Source of the DNA: Planctomycetota bacterium
GTDB taxonomy: Bacteria > Planctomycetota > Planctomycetia > Pirellulales > Pirellulaceae
Length of the DNA: 34,080 nucleotides
Direction of reading: 5' to 3'
NCBI GenBank assembly: GCA_026692885.1
Contig: JAPLNJ010000578.1
Span: forward strand, 1 to 34,080
Under the pieces are notes generated by a model. The model saw nothing but the letters and a program-made list of their open reading frames with translations, had not been told where the DNA came from and did no database searches. Positions 24,150 to 33,051 of the stretch are shown in pieces. The stretch's first letter is position 1; each line of letters starts with the position of its first letter. Position numbers and translations under genes: made by a program.

Positions 24150-25754
24150 TCAGGGCCGGGCCTTTTCTTTGGGCTGGGCCTGCTGTGGGAAACGGCGGAC
24201 GGGCACGTCGTTCTTCTGCGGCGCGCCCGGCGTGCTGCGGCCGTCCGCGATGAGTCGTTCCAGGATCACCTTCATTTCAGTGACGCGATCTGGGTGCTCA
24301 GAAGCCCGGTTGTTGGTCTCGCCGAGATCGTCGGCCAGGTTGTACAGGAGTACGGGCGTTGCCGGCTCGAGGGGGGGCTGGTTCTTGTTGAATCCGCCGC
24401 TGCCGGAGGTCGCGGCGATCAGTTTCCAGTCGCCGTTGCGCAAGGCGGGGACGCCGGACATGGCACAGCTGACGGCGTGTTGGCGGATCGGTTTGTCCTC
24501 GCCGCGCAAAAGCGGCAGGAGGCTGAAGCTGTCTTCACCCGCGTTGTCGGGCAGCTTCGTGCCGAGGATGTCAGCCAGCGTGGCCAGCAGGTCGGCCTGG
24601 TGCACGAGTTGGCCGCACACGCTGCTGGGCCTGACTACGCCCGGCCAGCGAACGATGAATGGCTCGCGATGACCTCCTTCCCAAGCGTCACCTTTGTAGC
24701 CGCGAAACGGGCCGCTGGGATAATGGCCGCGCGCTTCGAGCTGGGCTGCGCCGACATACGGGGCGAACCCGTTGTCGCTGGTGAACAACACCAACGTCTC
24801 GTCGGCGACGCCGGAGGTTTCGAGCGTATGCAGCACGCGCCCCACGGTGGCGTCGGTCTCCATGACCAAGTCCGCCACGGCGCTAGCGAGCCCGCTCTTG
24901 CCGCGCCACGGTGCATTGACCGCCAGCGGTGTGTGTGGCGTGGTCAACGGCAGATACAGCAGGAACGGCTGCCGCGCTTTGGCCTGACGTGCGATGAACT
25001 CGCAAGCGTGATCGCCGAGCGCCGGCAGAATTGGTTCGAGCTTCCAGTCTTTCAGGGCCGGCCCCGGCAGGCTGGCGAGATGGTTCTGCAACAGCGCCCG
25101 AGGCAGGAACACGCTCGGGACGCCGACGGTGCGATTGTGTTCGATGAAACAGTACGGTGGCCAGTTGGGCACGTCCGTGCCGAAATACTCATCGAAGCCG
25201 CGCGTGGTCGGGCCACCGGCGATTGGTTGGCCGAAGACCTCGTGCCACGCCGCCAAGTGCGCCCCGCTTGGCGACGCCTCGTCGTCTTGTCCTTTGCCGA
25301 TTTGGAACAGCTGGCGTTGCTCTTTGGAAATGGGCCAATCCCAGCCGAGATGCCACTTACCGATGCAGGCGGTCCGATAACCGTGCTGCTGGGCCAGCCC
25401 GGCAATCGTCAGCCGGTCGGGTGCGATCAACGGCTCGCCGAACGCGCCGACGATGCCCGCCTGCAACCGTGTGCGCCAGTGATAACGACCGGTCAACAAG
25501 GTGTAACGCGAGGGCGAACAGACCCCCGACGACGAATGTCCATCGGTGAACCGCAAGCCCTGCGCGGCCAGCTGGTCCATGTTCGGCGTGGGAATCTTGC
25601 CGCGTTCCGGGTTGTAGCAACGCACGTCACCGTAACCGAGATCATCCGCGAGGATGACGACGATGTTGGGCTTTTGGGCCGGGGCGTCGGCGGCATGGAG
25701 CGAGGCCAGTGGGGCCAGCACAACGGCGGCGAACAGCAGGCATGGTCGAGCCAT
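24150..25754 (-). CDS. Exported arylsulfatase-type sulfatase
   Basis: The 534-residue product has a signal peptide (residues 1-21, ending SLHA) and QKPNIVVILADDLGYGDVRC with Asp37-Asp38 as metal ligands. The formylglycine site is CSPSRYTLLTGRY (Cys79). IGKWHLG, TTPHTPL and FTSDNGFAP are the other metal- and sulfate-binding segments. This is a canonical type I, arylsulfatase A/B-like enzyme that needs a formylglycine-generating enzyme, not present here. It hydrolyses sulfate esters of polysaccharides or aryl sulfates outside the cytoplasm. It ends 50 bases from the SGNH gene (convergent) and its ATG lies 60 bp downstream of the GH5-like stop codon, so the two minus-strand genes may be an operon. 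Confidence 0.94.
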   Translation of the reverse strand: MARPCLLFAAVVLAPLASLHAADAPAQKPNIVVILADDLGYGDVRCYNPERGKIPTPNMDQLAAQGLRFTDGHSSSGVCSPSRYTLLTGRYHWRTRLQAGIVGAFGEPLIAPDRLTIAGLAQQHGYRTACIGKWHLGWDWPISKEQRQLFQIGKGQDDEASPSGAHLAAWHEVFGQPIAGGPTTRGFDEYFGTDVPNWPPYCFIEHNRTVGVPSVFLPRALLQNHLASLPGPALKDWKLEPILPALGDHACEFIARQAKARQPFLLYLPLTTPHTPLAVNAPWRGKSGLASAVADLVMETDATVGRVLHTLETSGVADETLVLFTSDNGFAPYVGAAQLEARGHYPSGPFRGYKGDAWEGGHREPFIVRWPGVVRPSSVCGQLVHQADLLATLADILGTKLPDNAGEDSFSLLPLLRGEDKPIRQHAVSCAMSGVPALRNGDWKLIAATSGSGGFNKNQPPLEPATPVLLYNLADDLGETNNRASEHPDRVTEMKVILERLIADGRSTPGAPQKNDVPVRRFPQQAQPKEKARP

Positions 25755-25814
25755 CGATCGAATGTCTCCGTGTGGGGGATTACTAGGCGGGAAACTACAC
25801 GCGGCATGGAAACC

Positions 25815-28373
25815 TCATTGTTCCACGCCCTCGAGGCCTAGGTCAAAATACTGCCCGCCGCCGGTCTGATGGCAGTGGACGGCGATGGTGTTCTTGCCGG
25901 GCTTCAGGGTCGCCTGCGATCCCGGCGTGATGTCGAAAGGCTCATAGGCGGCGTTGTAGCTGCCGGCTTTCACCGCGAGCACGCCGTTGATGTACACCGT
26001 GGCGTCCTCATCGTAGTGCAGCAGCAAGGCCAAATCGACGAACCGGCCCGGCGGCATCTCGAATTCTCGCCGGAGCCATACGTCGGCGCTGGTCCAAGGC
26101 GTGTTGGGCCTGCGGGCGAAGGGCGGTTCTTCCGTGCCGAAGGGGGCCGCACCGCGCTGCCACGCAGCCTCGTTGAAATTCGGCTTGAACCAGTCGTCGG
26201 CCGGTTTCTCCAAAGTGTAGCGCCAGGGCACGGGTGCTTGCTCAGCGGTCGGCACGAGCACGCTCCGCCGGGGTAGAGCTGTGGCCGACAATTTGCCCGT
26301 GATCACCTTGACGAACTGGACCTCGCGGGCGCTGTAGGGCCGACCGTCGGCGCGCAGGATATCGTGCTGCCACTGCGGCGGCTCCGGCGCGTCCTTGGGC
26401 GATCCCCACGGGAAGTACGTCTGCGTGCGCCCGGCCACGAGCCCCCAGTTCCAGCAGCCGATCTGGCGATCGCGAAACAGCGGAAGCAGCCGTTCAAACG
26501 AATTGCCGCTGCGGCGCACCAGCCATTCGGTGCAGAGCACAGGGCGTCCGTGGGCTGCGCAGACTCTGAGCTTCGCCTCGATTCCGGGAACAGGATCATA
26601 ACCGTGAAACGACACCACATCCGAAAGTTCCAGCATGCGCTGAGAAAACGGACTGTTGAAATCCGTCCACGCGCCGGTGGTGAGTGGCTGAAGAGGCTTC
26701 ATCTCGCGCACCCAGGCAAACGCGGCTTCCGCGAGCGGCTGGCTCTTGGCAGCCATCCCGTTGCCGGGTTCGTTGTAGAGATCCCAGACCACGATCCGCC
26801 GGTCCTGCGCGAAGGCGCCGACCAGATCCTTGACGTATTGCTCCAAGGCGGGCCAGGCCGAGCGGTCCGTCACCATCGCCAGCGGCGGACTGGACACCCA
26901 TTGGCTGTTGTGGACGCCCGGCACAGGGTCCGGCTGCCTGCCCGGCGCGGCGACGCGCCCGGCGAAGTTGCAGTCGTCCAACAGAATCGGCATCACGGAA
27001 ATCCCGTGGCGGTCGGCGACCTTCAGGAATTCAGCGAACCGCTCCTTCAGGCCCGCGGCATCCTTATGCCACACCACGAAGTTCAAGAACACTCGCACCG
27101 TGTTGAAACCAAGCTGTTCGGCCCAACCGAGTTCGCGGTCGATGGTCGCGGCGTCAAAGGTCTCCTGCTGCCACATCTCGATGTCGTTGACCGCGGTGCT
27201 GGGCAGGAAATTGCAGCCGACCAGCCAGGGTTGCGAGGCGTGCCACGCCCACGCCTGTGTGGCGGGCCATTGGCCAGGGACCGCAACGGTGACGGACGTT
27301 TGTTTGCGGATGATGGCCTTGAACAGCGCCAGTTCCTTGGCGTCGTACGGTGTGTGATCCGGCCGGAAGATGTCGTGTTGCCAGATTTTCGGTTCCGGCG
27401 CGCCGGCCTTGGATCCCCACGGGAAATGCGTTTGCGTCTGGCCGTTCACCAAGCCCCAGTGAAAGCCACCCACACCCTGCCGGGCCAAGACAGGCAGGCA
27501 CGTTTCCGCCACGGACCCCAGCGGCCGGTTCAGCCACTCCGTGCAGAGGAGTGGGCGAAGCTGGCGCCGGAGTTCCGTGATCTTGCCTTCGAGATCAGCC
27601 GCCTGGCCATAGTTGTGGAACGAGATCACGTCGGCCAGTTCCAGGCAGGCGCGCGCGGCTTCCGGCGTGCCGCCCCAGACGCCAGCGGTCAGCGGCTGCA
27701 ACGGCTTGGCTTGCCTTGCCCACGAATAAACGGACCGCAACAAGGGCAGGCACTTGTCGCCCATGCCCGTGTTGCCGGGTTCGTTGTAAACGTCCCAGCC
27801 GAGCACGCGCGGGTCGTCGCGAAAGCGGCCCACCACGGCGCGCGTGTAGGCTTCCAGCTTCGGCCAGGCGGCGCGATCCAGCACGCGTTTCGGTCCGGGA
27901 CTGGGAGTCCAGCCGTTGGCGTACTCGCCGGGAATCACGTCCGGCTGCTTGCCCAGGAACGGCTCGGTCATGGTGGAAAACGCGCAGTCGTCAAACAGGA
28001 CGAACAGCGTGCGGATACCATGCTTGTCGGCGATGGCCAGGAATTGCTCCAGACGCGTTTCCAGCCCCTGGGCATCGTCCTCCCAAACCAGGTATTGCAC
28101 GAAAACGCGGGCGCAATTGAAACCAGCCTGCTCGGCCAGCACCAGTTCGGCGTCGATGGTCTTGGGATCGAACGTGTCGGCCTGCCACATTTCGGTCGTG
28201 TTGATGGCAGTGGCGGGAATGTAATTGAACCCAACCAGCCACGGCTGCGTGTGATACCATTGCCAGGCCTTTTCCGTTGACCAGCGGACTGCGGGCGATT
28301 CTGCAGCGGTAGCAGCCACGATAGAGGCGACCGTCCATGCCGCCAGTGTCATCGCAGAGAGTGATTTCATCAT
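25815..28373 (-). CDS. Double-barrel GH5-like glycoside hydrolase with C-terminal beta-sandwich
   Basis: ATG 28373 was chosen over ATG 28388 because GGGATAA lies upstream. The 852-residue protein has a signal peptide and two tandem TIM barrels of about 330 residues each that align with each other: QPWLVGFNYIPATAINTTEM and QPWLVGCNFLPSTAVNDIEM start them, LFDDCAF/LLDDCNF follow, then DVYNEPG/DLYNEPG carrying the acid/base Glu and LLCTEWLN/VLCTEWLV carrying the nucleophile Glu. Both copies keep both catalytic glutamates (203 and 284; 540 and 621 counting from ATG 28388). The last ~140 residues are a jelly-roll-like binding domain with DVWLRREFEMPPGRF and YINGVLAVKAGSY. It probably cleaves beta-glycans outside the cytoplasm. 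An internal duplication with two intact sites is rare in GH5-like proteins. Confidence 0.85.
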   Translation of the reverse strand: MMKSLSAMTLAAWTVASIVAATAAESPAVRWSTEKAWQWYHTQPWLVGFNYIPATAINTTEMWQADTFDPKTIDAELVLAEQAGFNCARVFVQYLVWEDDAQGLETRLEQFLAIADKHGIRTLFVLFDDCAFSTMTEPFLGKQPDVIPGEYANGWTPSPGPKRVLDRAAWPKLEAYTRAVVGRFRDDPRVLGWDVYNEPGNTGMGDKCLPLLRSVYSWARQAKPLQPLTAGVWGGTPEAARACLELADVISFHNYGQAADLEGKITELRRQLRPLLCTEWLNRPLGSVAETCLPVLARQGVGGFHWGLVNGQTQTHFPWGSKAGAPEPKIWQHDIFRPDHTPYDAKELALFKAIIRKQTSVTVAVPGQWPATQAWAWHASQPWLVGCNFLPSTAVNDIEMWQQETFDAATIDRELGWAEQLGFNTVRVFLNFVVWHKDAAGLKERFAEFLKVADRHGISVMPILLDDCNFAGRVAAPGRQPDPVPGVHNSQWVSSPPLAMVTDRSAWPALEQYVKDLVGAFAQDRRIVVWDLYNEPGNGMAAKSQPLAEAAFAWVREMKPLQPLTTGAWTDFNSPFSQRMLELSDVVSFHGYDPVPGIEAKLRVCAAHGRPVLCTEWLVRRSGNSFERLLPLFRDRQIGCWNWGLVAGRTQTYFPWGSPKDAPEPPQWQHDILRADGRPYSAREVQFVKVITGKLSATALPRRSVLVPTAEQAPVPWRYTLEKPADDWFKPNFNEAAWQRGAAPFGTEEPPFARRPNTPWTSADVWLRREFEMPPGRFVDLALLLHYDEDATVYINGVLAVKAGSYNAAYEPFDITPGSQATLKPGKNTIAVHCHQTGGGQYFDLGLEGVEQ

Positions 28374-28411
28374 TGTGCTTATCCCCATAACGTGGTTCGC
28401 TGGTGGCTTCG

Positions 28412-28784
28412 ACTCCGGCCTTTGAAGTCTCGCATTTTCATGGTCCCCACCGGCCCCGTGCCGAATGGTACGAGGTTAAGCATAAGTCCTTGTCATTCCG
28501 CCACTTTCCCCACTGGGCTTGCCCCAGTGGAAAAAGGGTTTGGTCACTAACAGCGGCCCCCCCACTTCTATTCCCCTTCGCCGCATTCACCGCCGCCTGC
28601 GGCAGCGGTGAATGCGGCGAAGGGGACGGGGTGTGGTTGCCGTACGCGGCCTTGGTTTTCAAACCTCTTGTCCACTGGGGCAAGCCCAGTGGGGATCGGA
28701 GGTTACGCTTAACCTCGTGCCATTCGACGCGGGGTCGGTGGGGTAGTCGACGGGACAAATATGCGCAACTTCAAAGACTCCGGC
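28412..28784. mobile_element. Non-autonomous palindromic TIR element with 8-bp target duplication, copy 2
   Basis: The element spans 28420-28776 (357 bp). The ends match copy 1: CTTTGAAG at the left and ATGCGCAACTTCAAAG at the right, with about 50 bases of right-end similarity and two mismatches. The flanking direct repeat is ACTCCGGC (28412-28419 and 28777-28784), different from copy 1. Inside are concentric inverted repeats: 28467-28485 with 28703-28721, the hairpin-forming 28508-28530 with 28672-28694, and a central stem 28573-28593 with 28605-28625. No coding capacity. It sits between the divergent GH5-like and GH106-like genes, so it may affect their promoters. Confidence 0.85.
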
Positions 28785-28971
28785 CGCCCTGTTCGTGACA
28801 TACCCGTCGGCCAGACACGCGTATCGTAGCAGGCTTCGCCGGAAAAAACGACCATCCGCCAGCACGAGGCTTTCCAGTCCGTGGCGTTGTCGCAAGTGTC
28901 GCAGCAGACTACGATGCGGGTCTTCGCATTCTATCAATGCCGGAGCTGATTCCCCACGCAAGGAGACAACC

Positions 28972-31900
28972 ATGCACCACCCTGTCCTCGGTGCCGTGCT
29001 GGCGATGAGCTTGGGATACGTGTTGGCGTCTGAGGCCAGCGCGGCCGACGAACTCGTCCAGGGCTTCGCGAATCCTCCGGAGGCGGCGAAGCCTTGGGTC
29101 TACTGGTTCGTAATGGACGGCAACCTCGGCCGCGAAGGCATCACGGCGGACCTGGAAGCCCTGAAGCAAGTCGGCATCGGGGGCGTGCTCTTCATGGAAG
29201 TCGACGTCGGTATCCCCAAGGGACCGGTGAAGTTCATGAGCCCGCCCTGGCGGGGATTGTTCAAGCATGCGAACGAGGAGGCGGCCCGATTGGGCCTGGT
29301 GATCACCATGCCTGCCAGCCCTGGCTGGACCGGCAGCGGCGGCCCCTGGGTCAAGCCGGAGCAGTCGATGCAGAAGCTGGTCTCCAGTGAACTGAACCTG
29401 ACCGGGCCGCAACGATTCGAAGGTCCGTTGCCGCCACCACCGACTGTGGCCGGTTTCTACCGCGAGGTGCAGGTGCTGGCGTTCCCCACGCCCGCGGAAG
29501 CGTACCGGATTGAGGACATCCAGGAGAAAGCCGTGGTTCATCGCGGCCATTTCTCGTCCGAACGCGGAGTCAAGACTTCGCTACCGGCGCCGGCGAAGCA
29601 TCCCGCGCTGACCGCCCGGCAGGTGATTCCCAAGGACCAAATCGTCGATCTGACCGACCGGCTCGACGCGAACGGCAAGCTTGCGTGGGAGGTGCCAACC
29701 GGACCTTGGACGGTGCTGCGATTCGGGCACACCAGCACCGGCGCCAACACTCGCCCGGCGCCCGAGCCCGGTGTGGGCCTCGAATGTGACAAATTCGACA
29801 AAGCAGCACTGGATGCGCATTTCCACGACTTCCTTGGGAAACTCCTGGCCGACATCGGGCCGCTGACCGGCAAGTCGCTGATCTCGCTGCATATCGACAG
29901 TTGGGAGATGGGGCCGCAGAATTGGACGGGCAAGTTTCCGGAGGAGTTTCAGCAGCGACGCGGCTACGACCTGCGCCGCTATCTGCCGGTGATGACCGGC
30001 CGAGTTGTGGACAGCCTGGAGGTGTCGGAGCGATTCCTGTGGGATCTGCGTCAGACGATTCTGGAGCTGATTGCCGAGAACCACGCCGGTCACCTGGCTG
30101 AGTTGGCTCATCAGCACGGCCTGCAGCTCTCCATCGAGCCGTACGACGGCACACCCTGTGACGACATGACCTATGGCGCGCGGGCGGACGTGCCGATGGG
30201 CGAGTTTTGGAGAGACACCTTCAGCACCTGGTTCAGTTGCACGGAAGCCAGCTCGATCGCCCACGTGTACGGCAAACGCATCGTCCAAGCGGAGGCGTTT
30301 ACGTCGGGCGCTGGCGAACGCTGGCTCGCTCACCCGGCGACGCTCAAGGCGCTGGGCGACTGGGCCTATTGCGACGGGATCAATCGGTTCGTATTTCACC
30401 GCTACGCACATCAGCCGTGGCGCGACCGCTGGCCCGGCATGACGATGGGGCCGTACGGCATTCACTACGAACGCACGCAGACTTGGTGGGCCCAGTCGCA
30501 GGCCTGGGTGCAATACCTGTCGCGCTGCCAGTTCCTGCTGCAGCAAGGGCTGCCCGTGGCCGACGTCTGCTTCCTGACACCCGAGGCCTCGCCGCAGGTC
30601 TTCCGTCCCTCGGCCACGGCCACACGCGGCACCCCGCCGACGCGTCTCGGCTACAACTTCGACGGCTGCACGCCGGAAGCGTTGCTGACGCGCATGTCGG
30701 TCAAGGACGGACGGCTTGTGCTCCCGGACGGCATGAGCTACCGTCTGCTCGTCCTGCCGAGAATCCCGACGATGACGCCGCGACTGCTACGCAAGATCAA
30801 GGAATTGGTCGAGGCCGGTGCGACGGTTCTCGGTCCGCGGCCGCTTAAGTCGCCGAGCCTGTCCAACTTCCCGCAGTGCGACGAGGAACTGCAGCGGTTG
30901 GCCGAAACGATCTGGGGCGCAGGCCCATCAACCGCCGAACTCCAGGAACGTGCTTGCGGCCAGGGCCGCGTGTTCTGCGGGCTGGGAATTGAGGATCGGA
31001 CCGAGGCAGTCACTCCGGTCGTGAAGCACCCGCTGGAACAGGCGAAGTGGATCTGGCACAACGAGGGCCATCCGGCCGCCAGCGCTCCGGTCGGCAAACG
31101 CTATTTTCGACGGGCCTTCGCCTTGCCGGCTGGCCGGAGCATCCAGTCAGCCGTCGCCGTGATGACCGCGGACAATGCGTTCGAGCTATCGGTCAACGGT
31201 CGGCGCGCCGGCGAGGGAGACAATTTCCACGTGGCAGACTCCATCAACGTCGCTCCCTTGCTCAAGCCGGGCGTCAACGTTCTGGCGGTGACGGGGGAAA
31301 ATGGTGCTGACGCGCCGAATCCGGCCGGTCTGATCGGCGCTGTGGCCATCCGCTTCGACGACGGCAGTGAGTTCGCGTTGACCACGGACGGAAAATGGGA
31401 GACGGCCACGTCGGTCCAGGACGGCTGGACTGCGTTCGCGCCGGCTACCACGGGCTGGACACCGGCGCTGGAGCTCGGTCCCCTGGGGATGCAGCCCTGG
31501 GGAGACGTGGCCAAGCCGAGTTCATCGTCCGACCCGTTCCCCGAATTCAAATTCGTCGTGGATCTGTTCACCAAGCTGGGCCTGCCGCCGGACTTCGAGT
31601 CGGACCGAGAATTGCGCTACGTCCATCGCCGCCAGGGTGACACGGAGATCTACTTTGTTGCCAACGGCCAGCCGGCCCCGGTCACGGCGAACTGCACCTT
31701 CCGCGTCTCGGGGAAGACGCCAGAGTTCTGGGATCCGATCACCGGCGAACGTCGACCGGCGTCGGCCTTCAGGCAGGAGCTCGGGCGCACGACCGTGCCG
31801 CTCGAGTTCGGACCCAGCGGGTCGCTGTTCGTGATCTTCCGCCAACCGACCGATGTGGCACAGTCCGACGGCCGGAACTTCCCGGAATTCAGGACGTTGC

Positions 31901-32457
31901 AGGAACTCCGTGGGCCCTGGACCGTGAAGTTCGCTTCGCAGTGGGGTGGACCGGAATCCGTGGCGTTCGCTGCTCTGACGGATTGGACGAAACGTCCCGA
32001 GCCAGGCATCAAGTACTACTCGGGCACGGCAACCTATCGAAAATGCTTCGACTTCCCGCCCGAGATCTCCCCTGCGAAATCCCACATCATCCTGGATCTT
32101 GGTCAGGTGCAGGTGCTAGCGCAGGTGAAGCTCAACGGCCAGGATCTCGGCACATGCTGGACTCCACCGTACCGCGTGGACATTACCGGCGCGGTGCAGG
32201 CTGGCGAGAACACGCTGGAAGTCAGCGTGGTGAACCTGTGGCCGAACCGAATGATTGGCGACCAGTTTTTGCCGCTGGAGCAGCGGTACACCTCGAGCAC
32301 CTGGAATCCGTTTACCAAAGCGTCGCCCTTGCTGGAATCCGGCCTGCTCGGCCCGGTGACGCTGCAAACAGCCCCGCGGACGATTGCCAGGCAGGAACCT
32401 TTCTTACGAAGTTCCGGCAGTGCTTCCGGTTGCTTGTTCCGGCCTACAGGAGCATGA
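28972..32457 (+). CDS. GH106-like alpha-L-rhamnosidase / large exported glycoside hydrolase
   Basis: ATG 28972 was chosen because AAGGAG lies 7 bases upstream and a signal peptide follows (MHHPVLGAVLAMSLGYVLAS); a longer open frame to 28795 crosses into other DNA. The 1161-residue product has the family opening FANPPEAAKPWVYWFVMDGN and IGGVLFMEVD, then SLHIDSWEMGPQNW (about residue 303), SIEPYDG (about 386) and QAEAFTSG (about 439), which place carboxylates where GH106 enzymes have them. The C-terminal third holds two galactose-binding-like modules, including KRYFRRAFALPAG and GTATYRKCFDFPP, then VKLNGQDLGTCWTPPYRVDI. Removal of rhamnose or a related sugar from polysaccharides is inferred. 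It is divergent from the GH5-like gene. Confidence 0.85.
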   Translation: MHHPVLGAVLAMSLGYVLASEASAADELVQGFANPPEAAKPWVYWFVMDGNLGREGITADLEALKQVGIGGVLFMEVDVGIPKGPVKFMSPPWRGLFKHANEEAARLGLVITMPASPGWTGSGGPWVKPEQSMQKLVSSELNLTGPQRFEGPLPPPPTVAGFYREVQVLAFPTPAEAYRIEDIQEKAVVHRGHFSSERGVKTSLPAPAKHPALTARQVIPKDQIVDLTDRLDANGKLAWEVPTGPWTVLRFGHTSTGANTRPAPEPGVGLECDKFDKAALDAHFHDFLGKLLADIGPLTGKSLISLHIDSWEMGPQNWTGKFPEEFQQRRGYDLRRYLPVMTGRVVDSLEVSERFLWDLRQTILELIAENHAGHLAELAHQHGLQLSIEPYDGTPCDDMTYGARADVPMGEFWRDTFSTWFSCTEASSIAHVYGKRIVQAEAFTSGAGERWLAHPATLKALGDWAYCDGINRFVFHRYAHQPWRDRWPGMTMGPYGIHYERTQTWWAQSQAWVQYLSRCQFLLQQGLPVADVCFLTPEASPQVFRPSATATRGTPPTRLGYNFDGCTPEALLTRMSVKDGRLVLPDGMSYRLLVLPRIPTMTPRLLRKIKELVEAGATVLGPRPLKSPSLSNFPQCDEELQRLAETIWGAGPSTAELQERACGQGRVFCGLGIEDRTEAVTPVVKHPLEQAKWIWHNEGHPAASAPVGKRYFRRAFALPAGRSIQSAVAVMTADNAFELSVNGRRAGEGDNFHVADSINVAPLLKPGVNVLAVTGENGADAPNPAGLIGAVAIRFDDGSEFALTTDGKWETATSVQDGWTAFAPATTGWTPALELGPLGMQPWGDVAKPSSSSDPFPEFKFVVDLFTKLGLPPDFESDRELRYVHRRQGDTEIYFVANGQPAPVTANCTFRVSGKTPEFWDPITGERRPASAFRQELGRTTVPLEFGPSGSLFVIFRQPTDVAQSDGRNFPEFRTLQELRGPWTVKFASQWGGPESVAFAALTDWTKRPEPGIKYYSGTATYRKCFDFPPEISPAKSHIILDLGQVQVLAQVKLNGQDLGTCWTPPYRVDITGAVQAGENTLEVSVVNLWPNRMIGDQFLPLEQRYTSSTWNPFTKASPLLESGLLGPVTLQTAPRTIARQEPFLRSSGSASGCLFRPTGA

Positions 32458-32500
32458 ACAATCCGGGGTCCCCAGAACCAAGTTTTGGAGTCATCGAACC

Positions 32501-32728
32501 GTGTCAACCGATTCTGCTGCCGAACGTGAAGCCCTGCGACTGGATCAGTTCTTGAAACTTCGTGGCATTGCCGATACGGGTGGACAGGCGAAGCTGTTGA
32601 TTCAAAGTGGTGAAGTTCATGTCAATGGTGAGGTGGAAACCCGAAGACGCCACAAACTGGTTGTTGGCGACGTTGTCCAGGTTGATGGAGAGGCGTACTC
32701 GCCCGACGAGCTCCTTTCGGGCAGTTGA
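32501..32728 (+). CDS. S4-domain RNA-binding protein (YbcJ-like)
   Basis: GTG 32501 was chosen: GGAG lies 10 bases upstream, and the product then has the usual compact length, 75 residues. It reads LRLDQFLKLRGIADTGGQAK, LLIQSGEVHVNGEVETRRRH, KLVVGDVVQVDGEAY, which is the S4 fold from end to end (RLDxFLK...GxVxVNGxxExxRxxKLxxGDxV). Such proteins bind structured RNA, often rRNA. It lies 43 bases after the GH106-like stop codon and may be co-transcribed, though no functional link is expected. Confidence 0.88.
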   Translation: MSTDSAAEREALRLDQFLKLRGIADTGGQAKLLIQSGEVHVNGEVETRRRHKLVVGDVVQVDGEAYSPDELLSGS

Positions 32729-32803
32729 CAAAACAGGCCGTGATCGCCAATCCCAAGAACGGCGTGGCGGGCAGTGTTGAGACTCACGCCGCCTCTTGAA
32801 GCC

Positions 32804-32960
32804 CACTGCTGTGAACACCTTGCGGTTGTCTAGGTCGTCGATTCTTCTCGTTCCGACGCTCTGCGTCGGAACGCAAGCCACGGACGCTCTGCGTCCTTGG
32901 GCAGACGACGCGGAGCGTCAAGACACTTGCGTTCCCACGCGGAGCGTGGGGACGAGAGAA
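32804..32960. repeat. Dispersed multi-palindrome element, copy B
   Basis: It matches 3577-3755 nearly base for base across about 150 bases: TTGCGGTTGTC, CTCGTTCCGACGCTCTGCGT with its inverse, GGACGCTCTGCGTCC, GACGCGGAGCGTC and CGTTCCCACGCGGAGCGTGG. The left end CACTGCTGTGAACACC is the inverse of the right end of copy A. The right end is replaced by a different hairpin (32962-33013). Both copies lie between convergent genes. Confidence 0.8.
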
Positions 32961-32961
32961 T

Positions 32962-33013
32962 GTAGGATGGTCTTCCAAGACCGTCCTGATCGGCCTGGAA
33001 AGGCCGACCTACG
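32962..33013. repeat. Hairpin of the GTAGG...TTTCCA family
   Basis: GTAGGATGGTCTTCCAAGAC and GGCCTGGAAAGGCCGACCTA form an imperfect long stem. The same pattern occurs at 14678-14738. It lies between the convergent S4 and MT-A70 genes, where it may terminate both. Confidence 0.5.
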
Positions 33014-33051
33014 GGTAAGTTATTTCCTGCCGCTCGCCTTGTGCCCCAATA

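Noticed and set aside
24108..25841. 577-residue plus-strand open frame
   Set aside because: It is antisense to the sulfatase, which has signal peptide and catalytic motifs.
26364..28280. 638-residue plus-strand open frame
   Set aside because: It is antisense to the double GH5-like gene, whose duplicated motifs prove the coding strand.
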